Shown here: positions 37,113-45,152 of the stretch, one piece after another
Layout of the letters: every line of letters begins with the position of its first letter
Numbering within the stretch: the stretch's first letter is position 1
Source of the DNA: an uncultured Pseudomonadales bacterium
Lineage (GTDB): Bacteria; Pseudomonadota; Gammaproteobacteria; Pseudomonadales; Azotimanducaceae
DNA: 64,000 nt
Assembly (NCBI GenBank): GCA_958295875.1
Contig: OY282379.1
Location: forward strand, 1,426,001 to 1,490,000
Direction of reading: 5' to 3'
Notes under the pieces: model-generated
The model's database searches: none
What the model saw: the letters and a program-made list of their open reading frames with translations, nothing else
What the model was told of the DNA's origin: nothing
Position numbers and translations under genes: made by a program

Positions 37113-38084
37113 ATGGTCCCCGCCGTGGCCGCGCAGCAGGTCCCCTTCACCATCGACGCAGACTTCGACTTGGGCGAAGCCGCCGCTCCTTGGTGCCGGG
37201 CGCACGGCGCCGATGTGGTCGTTCGCCGCGGCGCGGTGCCGTTGTCGCTGCCGCGTCCGGAATCGCGGGGGGTTGCTTGGCAACACGCCGCCGGCCGCAC
37301 GTTGATCCTGACGCCATGCGGCGCGCGCTTCCTCGTCGAGGGCGGCTCGGCCATGCGCTACGCGCTCGATGGCGGCGCCTCGCTGGCGGACCTGCGGCTG
37401 TTCTTCCTCGGCACGGCGCTTAGTGTGCTGGCTGCGCAGCGCGGCCTGCTGCCTCTGAAGGCAAGCGCCGTTGCCAACGGCGAGGACGTGCATGCCCTCG
37501 TCGCCATGCCGACGAGGGGCAAGTCGGCCTGGGCGGCGGCGTTGGCCGCGCGCGGCTATCCATTCTTCGCCGACGACCTGTTGATTCTCGATCCCACGGG
37601 CTTGGACACGGAGGCGCGCTGCTATCGCTGCGACGACCTGAAGTTATGGCCAAAGGCGCTGGCGCTGGCGGACTGCGAGAGTCTAGGTCCCGTGCGCCCA
37701 ACCTCGAAGTACCGCAAGCTGTACGCCGTGCCGCGCCGGAGGGCGGCCCGAGTGTCGGGGCGCCTGCGAACCATCGTTCACTTGGCCAGTTTCAAGAAGG
37801 GCGATGCTTCCGGTGATCGCCACTCCATGCACTTGGAGCGGCTGTCGGGGAGCGAAAAAGCGGAAGCAGTGGTGAGAGCCGCCTTGCATTCCCGGTCGGT
37901 CACGGTTGCCGTCGTTGGGCGCCTGCCGCTCTTTCAATGGGTCATGGTTCTGAGCCGCCACGTGGAGATGCTGAGGCTCACCTACCCCACAGTCCCGGCG
38001 GCGTTCGAGGCTGGCGTCAACCGCATCGCCGCGCTGCTGTCGGCAGCCGATTCCGGCGCCGTGCAAGGGTGCGCAGCGCCATGA
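37113..38084 (+). CDS. HPr-kinase-like protein with altered P-loop
   Basis: A 323-residue paralogue of 39993-40931, sharing the N-terminus (VPFTIDADFDLGEAAAPW) and RRGAVP. Where the other has LHASAV and GASRDGKST, this one has LKASAV and AMPTRGKSA: the first Gly of Walker A and the conserved His are replaced, though GKS is kept. It may have reduced or no kinase activity and could serve as a binding or scaffold subunit. It is the first gene of the operon at 37-44 kb, and its stop overlaps the sulfotransferase ATG (ATGA). Confidence 0.75.
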   Translation: MVPAVAAQQVPFTIDADFDLGEAAAPWCRAHGADVVVRRGAVPLSLPRPESRGVAWQHAAGRTLILTPCGARFLVEGGSAMRYALDGGASLADLRLFFLGTALSVLAAQRGLLPLKASAVANGEDVHALVAMPTRGKSAWAAALAARGYPFFADDLLILDPTGLDTEARCYRCDDLKLWPKALALADCESLGPVRPTSKYRKLYAVPRRRAARVSGRLRTIVHLASFKKGDASGDRHSMHLERLSGSEKAEAVVRAALHSRSVTVAVVGRLPLFQWVMVLSRHVEMLRLTYPTVPAAFEAGVNRIAALLSAADSGAVQGCAAP

Positions 38085-38977
38085 CGAGGGCGCACCCGGT
38101 GTCCGGCCAACGGCGCATCGCCTGGTTGGCGAGCTACCCGAGGTCCGGCAACACTTGGACGCGCCTGCTGCTGGCGAACTTCCTGTCGGCGGCGGCCGAA
38201 CCGGTTGGCATCAACGACATCGGGAGTGCGATGCCGAGCGCCCTTTACCACGGCCGGCCGTGGTTCGACAGCGTGGCGGGCATCTCATCGTCGGACTGCA
38301 CGGAGGACGAGGCCGAATCCCTGCGTCCGGCCGTTGTCCGATTCTGGGCCCAAGAGACGAAGCGCAAGGCAACGCCGCTCTTCTGCAAGTCGCATGAAGC
38401 CTGCCGCGACACGCCGGCCGGCGAACCCTTGTTTCCGAACGACGTGACGGTCGGCGCGGTGTACCTGATCCGCAACCCGCTCGACGTGGCGGTGTCCTGG
38501 GCGTTTTACGTGGGCGAGGAGGGCTTCGCGGACAGCGTCGCCTATCTGAACGCGCGGACAAGTTGCATAGGAGGCGACGGAAGCCATGAGCTTCGCCAGC
38601 GGTTGTTCGATTGGTCGGGCCACGTCGAGAGCTGGACAGGCGCACCGTTTCCGGTGCTGACGGTGCGTTACGAAGACCTGCTCGCGGACACCGCCGGCTG
38701 GCTGGGCAGGATCGCTTCGTTCCTGCGCCTCGACGGCGCTTCCGACCGCCGGCGGCTGGAGCGGGCCGTTGCCCACTCGGCCTTTGCGCGGCTGCAGGAG
38801 AACGAAGACCGCGAAGGCTTCCATAAGAACAGCCCGCACAGCCGGACCCCCTTCTTCCGCTCGGGCGTCGCCGGAGATTGGCGGCGGCATCTCTCGGCGG
38901 CACAGGTGGGGGACATCCTGGCCGCCCATGGGGCGACGATGGCCCGCTTCGGTTACTCTTGTCGAGCCACTGGATGA
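38081..38977 (+). CDS. Sulfotransferase
   Basis: A 298-residue PAPS-dependent enzyme: the 5' loop is WLASYPRSGNTWTRLLLANF near residue 15 and the 3'-phosphate segment YLIRNPLDVAVSWAFYVGEE near 130, with RYEDLLADTAGWLGRI and a C-terminal FFRSGVAGDWR. It is related to the enzymes at 1-691 and in the fusion at 60577. Start and stop overlap the neighbouring kinase and PqqD genes by 4 bp, so it is made together with them. Likely acceptor is the operon's precursor peptide, possibly after hydroxylation. Confidence 0.85.
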   Translation: MTRAHPVSGQRRIAWLASYPRSGNTWTRLLLANFLSAAAEPVGINDIGSAMPSALYHGRPWFDSVAGISSSDCTEDEAESLRPAVVRFWAQETKRKATPLFCKSHEACRDTPAGEPLFPNDVTVGAVYLIRNPLDVAVSWAFYVGEEGFADSVAYLNARTSCIGGDGSHELRQRLFDWSGHVESWTGAPFPVLTVRYEDLLADTAGWLGRIASFLRLDGASDRRRLERAVAHSAFARLQENEDREGFHKNSPHSRTPFFRSGVAGDWRRHLSAAQVGDILAAHGATMARFGYSCRATG

Positions 38978-39276
38978 GGAACATGAAGATCACGCCAAAG
39001 AGCCGCGTAAGGCGCACTCCCGACAACTTCGTCAACGCCATGCTGGACGACGATCTGGTGTTCATGGACGTTGCCGAAGGCGAATTCTACGGCCTCCGGG
39101 AAACGGGCTTGCGCGTCTGGCAACTCATCGAGGAGGACGGCGGGGCCTGGACGCAGGTTCAGGAGTTGACGACGGCTCTGTGCGCAGAGTTCAGGGTCGA
39201 CGAGGAGAAGTGCCTGCGCGACCTGGCGGTGCTTCTGGATGAGTTGCAGGCTGCCGGCCTGGTCGAACTGTCGTAG
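38974..39276 (+). CDS. PqqD-like RiPP recognition protein
   Basis: A 100-residue RRE protein: KSRVRRTPDNFVNAMLDDDL, VFMDVAEGEFYGLRETGLRV then WQLIEE, and a helical C-terminus with LAVLLDELQAAGLVEL. It should bind the leader of the precursor at 42980. The ATG at 38974 overlaps the sulfotransferase stop, and a second ATG three codons on is also possible. Unlike most lasso clusters, no peptidase gene is adjacent. Confidence 0.8.
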   Translation: MRNMKITPKSRVRRTPDNFVNAMLDDDLVFMDVAEGEFYGLRETGLRVWQLIEEDGGAWTQVQELTTALCAEFRVDEEKCLRDLAVLLDELQAAGLVELS

Positions 39277-39297
39277 GTCGAACGGTCGCAGGAAGGC

Positions 39298-39996
39298 ATG
39301 ATTCAGCTCACGGCCAGCGGTGTGCGCATCGCCAAGGACGACGCGTGGGCGGCGCAGCAGCAGGAGTTTGCGCAACGCCACTGCGTTGTGCTCGAAGGCT
39401 TTCTCGACGACTCCATTTTGTGCCATATCCCCCGGATGCTGGAGCAGGGCGAGTTCGACCTGCGCGACGACTTCGATGACGAAGGCCGAGCATTCGCCAG
39501 GGAGCTGACGATGCGGAAGTCTGAAACGCTGCCGCAGATGCTTTTCTATTTCCTCAATCAACCCCGGCTGCGCGAGGCGATTGCCGAGTTCACGGGTTGC
39601 GAAAAGACCATTCGAACCTTTGCCGGCCGCTGCTTCAAGCACCTTCCGGGCGTCGGTCTTTTCGATTCCTGGCACGGGGACGTCGCGGACGAACGGTTGT
39701 ACGCCCTGGCCATCAACTTGTCCAAGGAGCCCTTCGAGGGCGGCAGCTTCCAGATTCGAAGCAGGAGAACCAAGGAGGTTTTCCAAACGGTCGGGGCGAA
39801 TCGGTTTGGGGACGCCTGTCTGTTCCGCATTGACGACTCCCTGGAGCACAAGACTTTTCCGGTAAGGGGTACCGCGCCCAGGTATCGCTATGCGGGGTGG
39901 TTCCGCGCCCAGGGAAACTTGAGTGAGATAGTGTTGCGAAGCGCATTGTTTCCACCTGGGCGGGACCAAGTGGTTCCAAGAAAGGACCCAGCATGA
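39298..39996 (+). CDS. 2OG-Fe(II) oxygenase
   Basis: A 232-residue protein of the P4H-like superfamily. Iron ligands are suggested by FDSWHGDVADERLYALAINL and DDSLEHKTFPVRG, and the 2OG Arg by APRYRYAGWF. It lacks the TPR-like N-terminus of the larger oxygenases. Situated between PqqD and the kinase in the operon, with its stop overlapping the kinase start. Probably hydroxylates the precursor. The site is unknown. Confidence 0.75.
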   Translation: MIQLTASGVRIAKDDAWAAQQQEFAQRHCVVLEGFLDDSILCHIPRMLEQGEFDLRDDFDDEGRAFARELTMRKSETLPQMLFYFLNQPRLREAIAEFTGCEKTIRTFAGRCFKHLPGVGLFDSWHGDVADERLYALAINLSKEPFEGGSFQIRSRRTKEVFQTVGANRFGDACLFRIDDSLEHKTFPVRGTAPRYRYAGWFRAQGNLSEIVLRSALFPPGRDQVVPRKDPA

Positions 39997-40931
39997 CTGT
40001 GCTGGAAGTTCCCTTCACCGTCGATGCAGACCTCGACTTGGACGAAGCGGCGGCGCCTTGGCTGCGGCCAGGGTGTGCGGATGTCGTCATCAGGCGCGGC
40101 GCGGTGCCGGAATCGTTGCCAGAGGTGGAGCACGGGGGGCGGTTCTGGAGCGCCGCCCAAGGCCGTTTCCTTGTGAAGGCGCCCCACGGCTTGCGCATCC
40201 TAGTTGAAGGCGGGGAGCGCGTCCGCTACGAGGCGCCCGGCTTGGCGGCGGACGAGGTCCGGCCGTTCCTGCAGGGTTCCGCCTGGGCGGCGCTGGCCTA
40301 CCAGCGCGGCCTGCTGTGCCTGCACGCCAGCGCGGTGGTTTGCGCCGACGGCGTCCATGCGTTCACCGGTGCGTCCAGGGACGGGAAGTCAACGTTGGCG
40401 GGTGCGCTCTCCATGCGCGGCTATCCGTTCTTCTCGGACGACGTCCTGACGCTCGCGACGCGCCGCTTCGGCGATGAGGTGCGGTGCTGTTCGCACCAGG
40501 ACATGAAGCTGCACCCGGACGCCGTGGCGTTGCTCGGGGCCCGCATCCAGCGGCCCGTGGGCAGGGAGGCGGGGGACGGCAAGGTCTATGCCCTCCCGCG
40601 CCAGCGCTGGCCGCATGCCTGCGCCAGCCTCAAGGCGCTCTACGTTCTGAAACGGGAACAGCGCCGAGCCCTTGAACAGGGCCCTTTCACGGTGGAGCGC
40701 CTTTCAGGGGTTCCGGCGCTGAACGCATTGCTTCGCACCGTCTTTCGCCCCAAGTTCGCCGTGGCGATCCTGGGCCGCGGCCGGCTCTTCCAACAGCTTG
40801 CCGCGCTGCAGCCCCAAATCGGGGTGTTCCGGTTCCACCGTCCCTTCGTCCACGAGTGGTTCGACCGAGGGGTGGCCCACATGGCTGAAGCGCTGCCGGC
40901 CGGTCCACTTCCTGCGCTGGATTGCGCATGA
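39993..40931 (+). CDS. HPr-kinase-like peptide kinase
   Basis: A 312-residue kinase with LHASAV, an intact Walker A GASRDGKSTLAGAL near residue 130 and the acidic FFSDDVLTL. This is the copy of the pair in this operon that looks active. By analogy with paeninodin-type kinases it would phosphorylate the C-terminal Ser of the precursor at 42980 (ending EPPS). It overlaps both neighbours by 4 bp. Confidence 0.8.
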   Translation: MTVLEVPFTVDADLDLDEAAAPWLRPGCADVVIRRGAVPESLPEVEHGGRFWSAAQGRFLVKAPHGLRILVEGGERVRYEAPGLAADEVRPFLQGSAWAALAYQRGLLCLHASAVVCADGVHAFTGASRDGKSTLAGALSMRGYPFFSDDVLTLATRRFGDEVRCCSHQDMKLHPDAVALLGARIQRPVGREAGDGKVYALPRQRWPHACASLKALYVLKREQRRALEQGPFTVERLSGVPALNALLRTVFRPKFAVAILGRGRLFQQLAALQPQIGVFRFHRPFVHEWFDRGVAHMAEALPAGPLPALDCA

Positions 40932-42898
40932 CGGCATTGGCCGCAGTCTTCCTCCGCGACGGGCCGCCGGTGGACCGCAAGCGCCTCACCGCCGTGGCCG
41001 ACTCCCTGCGGCCCTTCGGAACCGGAGCTCCAACGGTGTGGCGCAGTGGCCCCGCGGGGTTGGTGAAGACGGTCTCCGTCGTTGCCACGCCGCAGGACGA
41101 GTTCGACAGCCAGCCGATCGCATTGAACGACGGCCGCGTCCTGTTGTTCGACGGCTTCCTCAACCACCGCGAGGAGCTGGCCTCCGCGCTGGGCCTGACC
41201 CCCGGCGAAGCGCAGCGAACTGCGGACGGCGCCCTGTTCGCCCGCGCTCTGGCGCGTTGGGGGGACGCGGCTGCCGAGCGGGCCGAAGGCTGGTTCACCG
41301 CCGTGCTCTGGGACCCGCAGGCGCGCGTCCTGCAAGCGGTCTGCTCACCGATCATGGCGCCGCCGCTGCACTTTTCCGTCGATTCCCGCCGCGTGATCGT
41401 TGCCACCGCTCCCCGCGGCATCTTCGCGTGGGGCGATGTCCCGCGCCGTCTCGACGACGCGTATTTCGCCAGCAGCCTCATCCTCGACTACGGCGACCCC
41501 CGCGCCACGTTCTATCAGGGCGTGTCCTCGCTTTCTCCGGGTGAGATGCTGACGGTCGGGCCGCGCACGGACGCAGTGAGGCGCTATTACGATCTGGCCG
41601 AGCGGGCCCGCCCGGTTCGGCTGCCCAAGGATGAGGACTATGTGGAGGCGGCCGGCGACTTGCTGCGCGGCGCGGTTCGCAGCGTGTTGCGGGCGCCGGA
41701 GACGCCGGCCGTGCTGATGAGCGGCGGATTCGACTCGACGTCGGTTGCGGTGACGGCCTTGGAGGTTTTGGAAGGGTGCCCCGGCGCGGCGCCGCTCATC
41801 TCCTTCACGGCGGTTCCCGAGCCGGGGTGGGACGGACGCGTCCCGGCGGGCCAGACGGGAGACGAGGGCGATGCGGTGCGGGCTCTGGCGCGGATGCATC
41901 CGCGCCTCGACGCCCGGTTCGTCGACTCCGCGGGCCGCAGCGGCGCCGACTCGCAGATGCCGATGTTCGAGCTGGCGGAGTTCCCCATACGCAACCCCGG
42001 CAACGGGTACTGGATGCATGAATGCCTGCGCCAGGCCGCGGCCGCGGGGCGGCGCGTCGTCCTGCACGGCACTGGCGGCGGCCACATGCTCAGCCGCAGC
42101 GGCTACGGGCGCTTGAGCGATGCGTTTCGCACGGGGCGTTGGGGGGCCCTGTGGCGGATGGCCGCCGGTCTGTCGCGCGGGCGGCTCGGCCGGCTCTCGC
42201 CCCTGCTGCGCCACGCAGTCCTTCCCAACCTGCCCGAGGGGATGCACCGCGTCCTGCGCAAGGTCGCGTTCGGCGACCGCGGCTGGCACGGGTACAGCGC
42301 CGTCCATCCCGACTATGCCCGCTCCGCGGGAGTGGACGAACGCGCTCGGGAACAGGGCTTCGATCCCTTTTTCAAGAGGCATCCGTCCGGCCGGGAGGCG
42401 ATGCTGCGCGCGCTGTCGGGGCCGATTGTGCGCAACGCCAGAGCGTCGTTCCGGGCCCTAGGGTGCCTCCACGGCGTTGCGCTCCGGGATCCGCTCCTCG
42501 AGCGCCGACTGATGGAGTGGGGCAGCGGGCTGCCGTACGATCAGTTTCTGCGCGAGGGCCGGAGCCACATGCTGGTCCGAAGGCTCATGCAGGATCGGCT
42601 GCCGGCCGAGATCCTGGATGGGCCCAAGGGCCTGCAGGCGGCGGACTGGCACTTGCGGACCGCCCGCCGGCTGCCGGAAATCCGCATGACGCTGGAGCGC
42701 TGGCGCGAAGATCCCGACGTCGCCGGACGGCTCGACCTCGATCGCTTGCTGCACGCCGTGGACACCTGGCCGGAGCGCACCCCGTTGTCGGCTCGCGATC
42801 ATCCCGACTGGCTGCTGCTGCAGTTCCTGCCCCGCGCGCTCAACGCCGGGCGTTTCATCAAGTGGGTCGAGGGCGGCAGCAATTGGGCGGCCACGTGA
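40928..42898 (+). CDS. Lasso-type asparagine synthetase-like cyclase 2
   Basis: A 656-residue McjC-type protein. The N-terminal domain starts MTALAAVFLRDGPP and has no Cys2, so glutaminase activity is not expected. The synthetase ATP loop is LMSGGFDSTSVAV near residue 264, and HGTGGGHMLSR occupies the place of the GxGGDE motif of the other cyclases, lacking the acidic pair. This is a notable departure for an Asn-synthetase domain. It belongs to the operon that ends with a precursor and an oxygenase gene. Confidence 0.8.
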   Translation: MTALAAVFLRDGPPVDRKRLTAVADSLRPFGTGAPTVWRSGPAGLVKTVSVVATPQDEFDSQPIALNDGRVLLFDGFLNHREELASALGLTPGEAQRTADGALFARALARWGDAAAERAEGWFTAVLWDPQARVLQAVCSPIMAPPLHFSVDSRRVIVATAPRGIFAWGDVPRRLDDAYFASSLILDYGDPRATFYQGVSSLSPGEMLTVGPRTDAVRRYYDLAERARPVRLPKDEDYVEAAGDLLRGAVRSVLRAPETPAVLMSGGFDSTSVAVTALEVLEGCPGAAPLISFTAVPEPGWDGRVPAGQTGDEGDAVRALARMHPRLDARFVDSAGRSGADSQMPMFELAEFPIRNPGNGYWMHECLRQAAAAGRRVVLHGTGGGHMLSRSGYGRLSDAFRTGRWGALWRMAAGLSRGRLGRLSPLLRHAVLPNLPEGMHRVLRKVAFGDRGWHGYSAVHPDYARSAGVDERAREQGFDPFFKRHPSGREAMLRALSGPIVRNARASFRALGCLHGVALRDPLLERRLMEWGSGLPYDQFLREGRSHMLVRRLMQDRLPAEILDGPKGLQAADWHLRTARRLPEIRMTLERWREDPDVAGRLDLDRLLHAVDTWPERTPLSARDHPDWLLLQFLPRALNAGRFIKWVEGGSNWAAT

Positions 42899-42979
42899 TG
42901 GCGTCTTAGCCGGCCAGCTCTGCCGTTTCTGTGGGACAATTGAGGGGCTTAAGCCCGGAAGCAACAGGAGGAAAACCCG

Positions 42980-43132
42980 ATGAGCGACGAGAACCAAATG
43001 GATCCCTCCGACGAGCGCAAGGCTTGGACGGAGCCTCGCTTGATGCGGTTGGGCATTGACCTGCAGGATGTCGAGGGGACAAAGAGGCCCACCGCCCCCC
43101 AAGAAACCGTAGATCATGAACCGCCGTCGTAA
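42980..43132 (+). CDS. RiPP precursor peptide of the 37-44 kb operon
   Basis: A 50-residue peptide with a strong ribosome binding site (AGGAGG, 7 bp before ATG). The leader holds KAWTEPRLMRLG, the W-x-x-P-x-L pattern bound by PqqD-like proteins. The C-terminal part is GTKRPTAPQETVDHEPPS, ending in Ser. A core beginning after GTK (Thr at -2) would start Arg and have Glu at position 7. Other cuts give no acidic residue at 7-9 or a different one. The core is therefore unusual for a lasso peptide and may form another macrolactam. A 12-bp palindrome (GGGCTTAAGCCC) lies upstream at 42945. Confidence 0.75.
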   Translation: MSDENQMDPSDERKAWTEPRLMRLGIDLQDVEGTKRPTAPQETVDHEPPS

Positions 43133-43181
43133 GCTGTAGCGGTCGGCGGAAGGTCGTGACCGGGCCGGGTCGAGGGCGGTG

Positions 43182-44099
43182 ATGCCGGAGTCCAGCTTCA
43201 GCCGATTGGCACCTGGGCTGTTGGCCCCGGGCGGGGTGCTCGACAGGGCCGAATGCGCCGCGCAAAGGGCGCTGGCGGCAGGTGTCCGCAACGGCCAGGC
43301 GCTGTGGAGGCTTGGCGACATCCATCGAATGCAGGGAAACCTCGACGCCGCGAGAGATCTGTACCAGCGCCTGAGCGAGTCCGGCCCCGATCGGCAGAAA
43401 GCGTCTTGGTTGAGTGCGCTGCTAGACGGCCGCGGGTTGCCGGAGGCGCCTCCCCACGGCACCTGTCCCGCCCCGTTCGTGCGGATGCAGGATTTCCTGA
43501 CCACGCAGGAATGCGACCGCCTGTTCGCACTGGCGCTGGCTCGACGCGAGCTCTTTGGCGCCGCAAGAGTGGTGGACGATGCGGTGGAAGCCGGCCGCGG
43601 CCGCGTGAAACCGGAGGCACGAATCACCTTGGAGGCGAAACCACGCGCACGGCGGGACGTCAGGCTCTGGTTTTTGCCGAGGCTTGAACAGGTGATTCCG
43701 GAGATCCTGACGCACCTGCGCTTGGAGGATCCCGGTCGATATCGCATTGAAATGAATGTGCGGGTGTATCCAGCGGGCGGTTTCTATACCACCCACTGCG
43801 ACAGCAGAGGTGGTCCCGGAGATGGTCCCTATCGTGACCGGGTGCTGAGCTTCATCTGTTTTTTCCATCCCGAACCTAGGCGTTTCTCCGGCGGAGACCT
43901 TCTTCTCTACGATTCCAACCAAAGGGGAGGACATCCGGTTCCTGCTTTCTCGCGCATCGAGCCGTTGCGCGGGGGCATCGTCTTCTTCATGAGCGAAGAC
44001 TGGCACCAGGTGACGCCCGTGGAGTGCGATGCCGACGATTTCGGGGCGGGGCGCTTCGTCTTGAGCGGCCACGTTTCCTTCCCCAGCGGCAGCGATTGA
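43182..44099 (+). CDS. TPR-like/prolyl-4-hydroxylase-type 2OG oxygenase
   Basis: A 305-residue oxygenase. An N-terminal helical repeat (NGQALWRLGDIHRMQGNLDA, then ARDLYQRL) precedes the catalytic domain with TTHCDSRGGPGDGPY, MSEDWHQVTPVECD and the Arg in AGRFVLSGHV. It follows the precursor by 50 bp and is the last gene of the operon. The precursor contains several Pro and Asp residues that could be hydroxylated. Its last 150 bp are repeated at 47919-48075. GTG three bases upstream is an alternative start. Confidence 0.8.
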   Translation: MPESSFSRLAPGLLAPGGVLDRAECAAQRALAAGVRNGQALWRLGDIHRMQGNLDAARDLYQRLSESGPDRQKASWLSALLDGRGLPEAPPHGTCPAPFVRMQDFLTTQECDRLFALALARRELFGAARVVDDAVEAGRGRVKPEARITLEAKPRARRDVRLWFLPRLEQVIPEILTHLRLEDPGRYRIEMNVRVYPAGGFYTTHCDSRGGPGDGPYRDRVLSFICFFHPEPRRFSGGDLLLYDSNQRGGHPVPAFSRIEPLRGGIVFFMSEDWHQVTPVECDADDFGAGRFVLSGHVSFPSGSD

Positions 44100-44292
44100 C
44101 CAGCGCGGTCTGCCACTGCAATTGCGCCGCAGGTAGGTCACCGGAACGGGCTTACCATCCCCTTCCCGCTATCACCGCCTGATGCTCGGCCGTCGGAATG
44201 TTCTTTGCGCGACGCCTCGTTATGAGTCAGCGCAGTTATCTTTTTGGGCCGTTTGGGTCGGCGGCCATGGCTACTTGATCAAACGGCCGCTG
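44100..44292. other. Junction between RiPP operon and defence island
   Basis: No gene seen. GGCCGTTTG and its complement CAAACGGC flank a 25-nt loop at about 44248-44290, possibly a transcription end for the minus-strand gene that stops at 44293. Confidence 0.3.
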
Positions 44293-45152
44293 CTATAGCG
44301 CTAAGTTCGCTCGTCGGCGACAAGGGGCACCTTCTAGAAACGCAGCAAGCGCCGCGCTCTCCGAGGACGATTCGAACTGCTGGCGGGGCAAGCCCTTCCG
44401 GCAACCACAGTGGACAGAGGCCGTCCGGGATGCTCGAACTGGGCGGCGGCTGTGACGATGGCCTTGAAGCGTTTCGCATCGCTGCCGGAAGCGGCGTCTT
44501 CGGACTTTCTGTTGCTGTCTATGTAGTGCCGCGCACTGGCGTACCGACGAGGCCAAGCCGACTCCACCATTGCTGCGATGTGATCGTCCAGCGTGCCTGT
44601 CTTAGAATCCCCTCTGTGGAAGACCTATACGCCAACGGGAATCGAGCTCGCCGTAGTCCATCGGGCATGCGCCGCCTGCGACAGGTCACCAAAGTACGTG
44701 CCGTATTCTCCTTGGAACTGCTCTACGGTAGATGCCAAGCCATCGTCGTCTGCATCGAACAAGAACGCTGCTGCATGCTCCACTACGTCGAAGTCGTCCG
44801 CGCTCATCGTGTCGTCCACATACTGCATGAGCTCGATAACAGCCTTCGACTTGTTCTTGCCGCCTGCTCGAATCAGGACATAGACGACGTCCGCCGCCCG
44901 ATTCTGAACGGCAGTCTCGAACTGTGGCGCAGGCGGATAGTCGTCTTGCAGCGCGATGTCCTGAATGTCCAATTTCCTGATCTGTGTGGCAATCAAACCC
45001 GTAGGAACTGAGCTGTTCTTGCTGGCACCGAACGGCGAAGGCAAGTCTCGGATTGCGCCCTTAAGCCTCTCACAGCCTGCGCATGCGCCCAAACTCCGCT
45101 CGACAAACACCACGTCGTGCGTGCCTTCGCAAAACACGAGGACAGCCCTCAT
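44293..45152 (-). pseudogene. TOPRIM-like DUF3226-type gene with nonsense and frameshift
   Basis: The first 175 codons give VLVFCEGTHDVVFVERSL (Glu) and AAAFLFDADDDGLASTVEQF (DxD), the metal-binding pattern of TOPRIM-like nuclease partners. At 44625 a TAG interrupts the frame. The same frame then goes on VFHRGDSKTGTLDDHIAAMV through AKRFKAIVTAAAQFEHPG. A later one-base shift leads to FESSSESAALAAFLEGAP and a stop at 44293. The start overlaps the ATPase stop by 4 bp. The intact protein would be about 285 residues. Now probably broken, unless the truncated form works. Confidence 0.7.
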
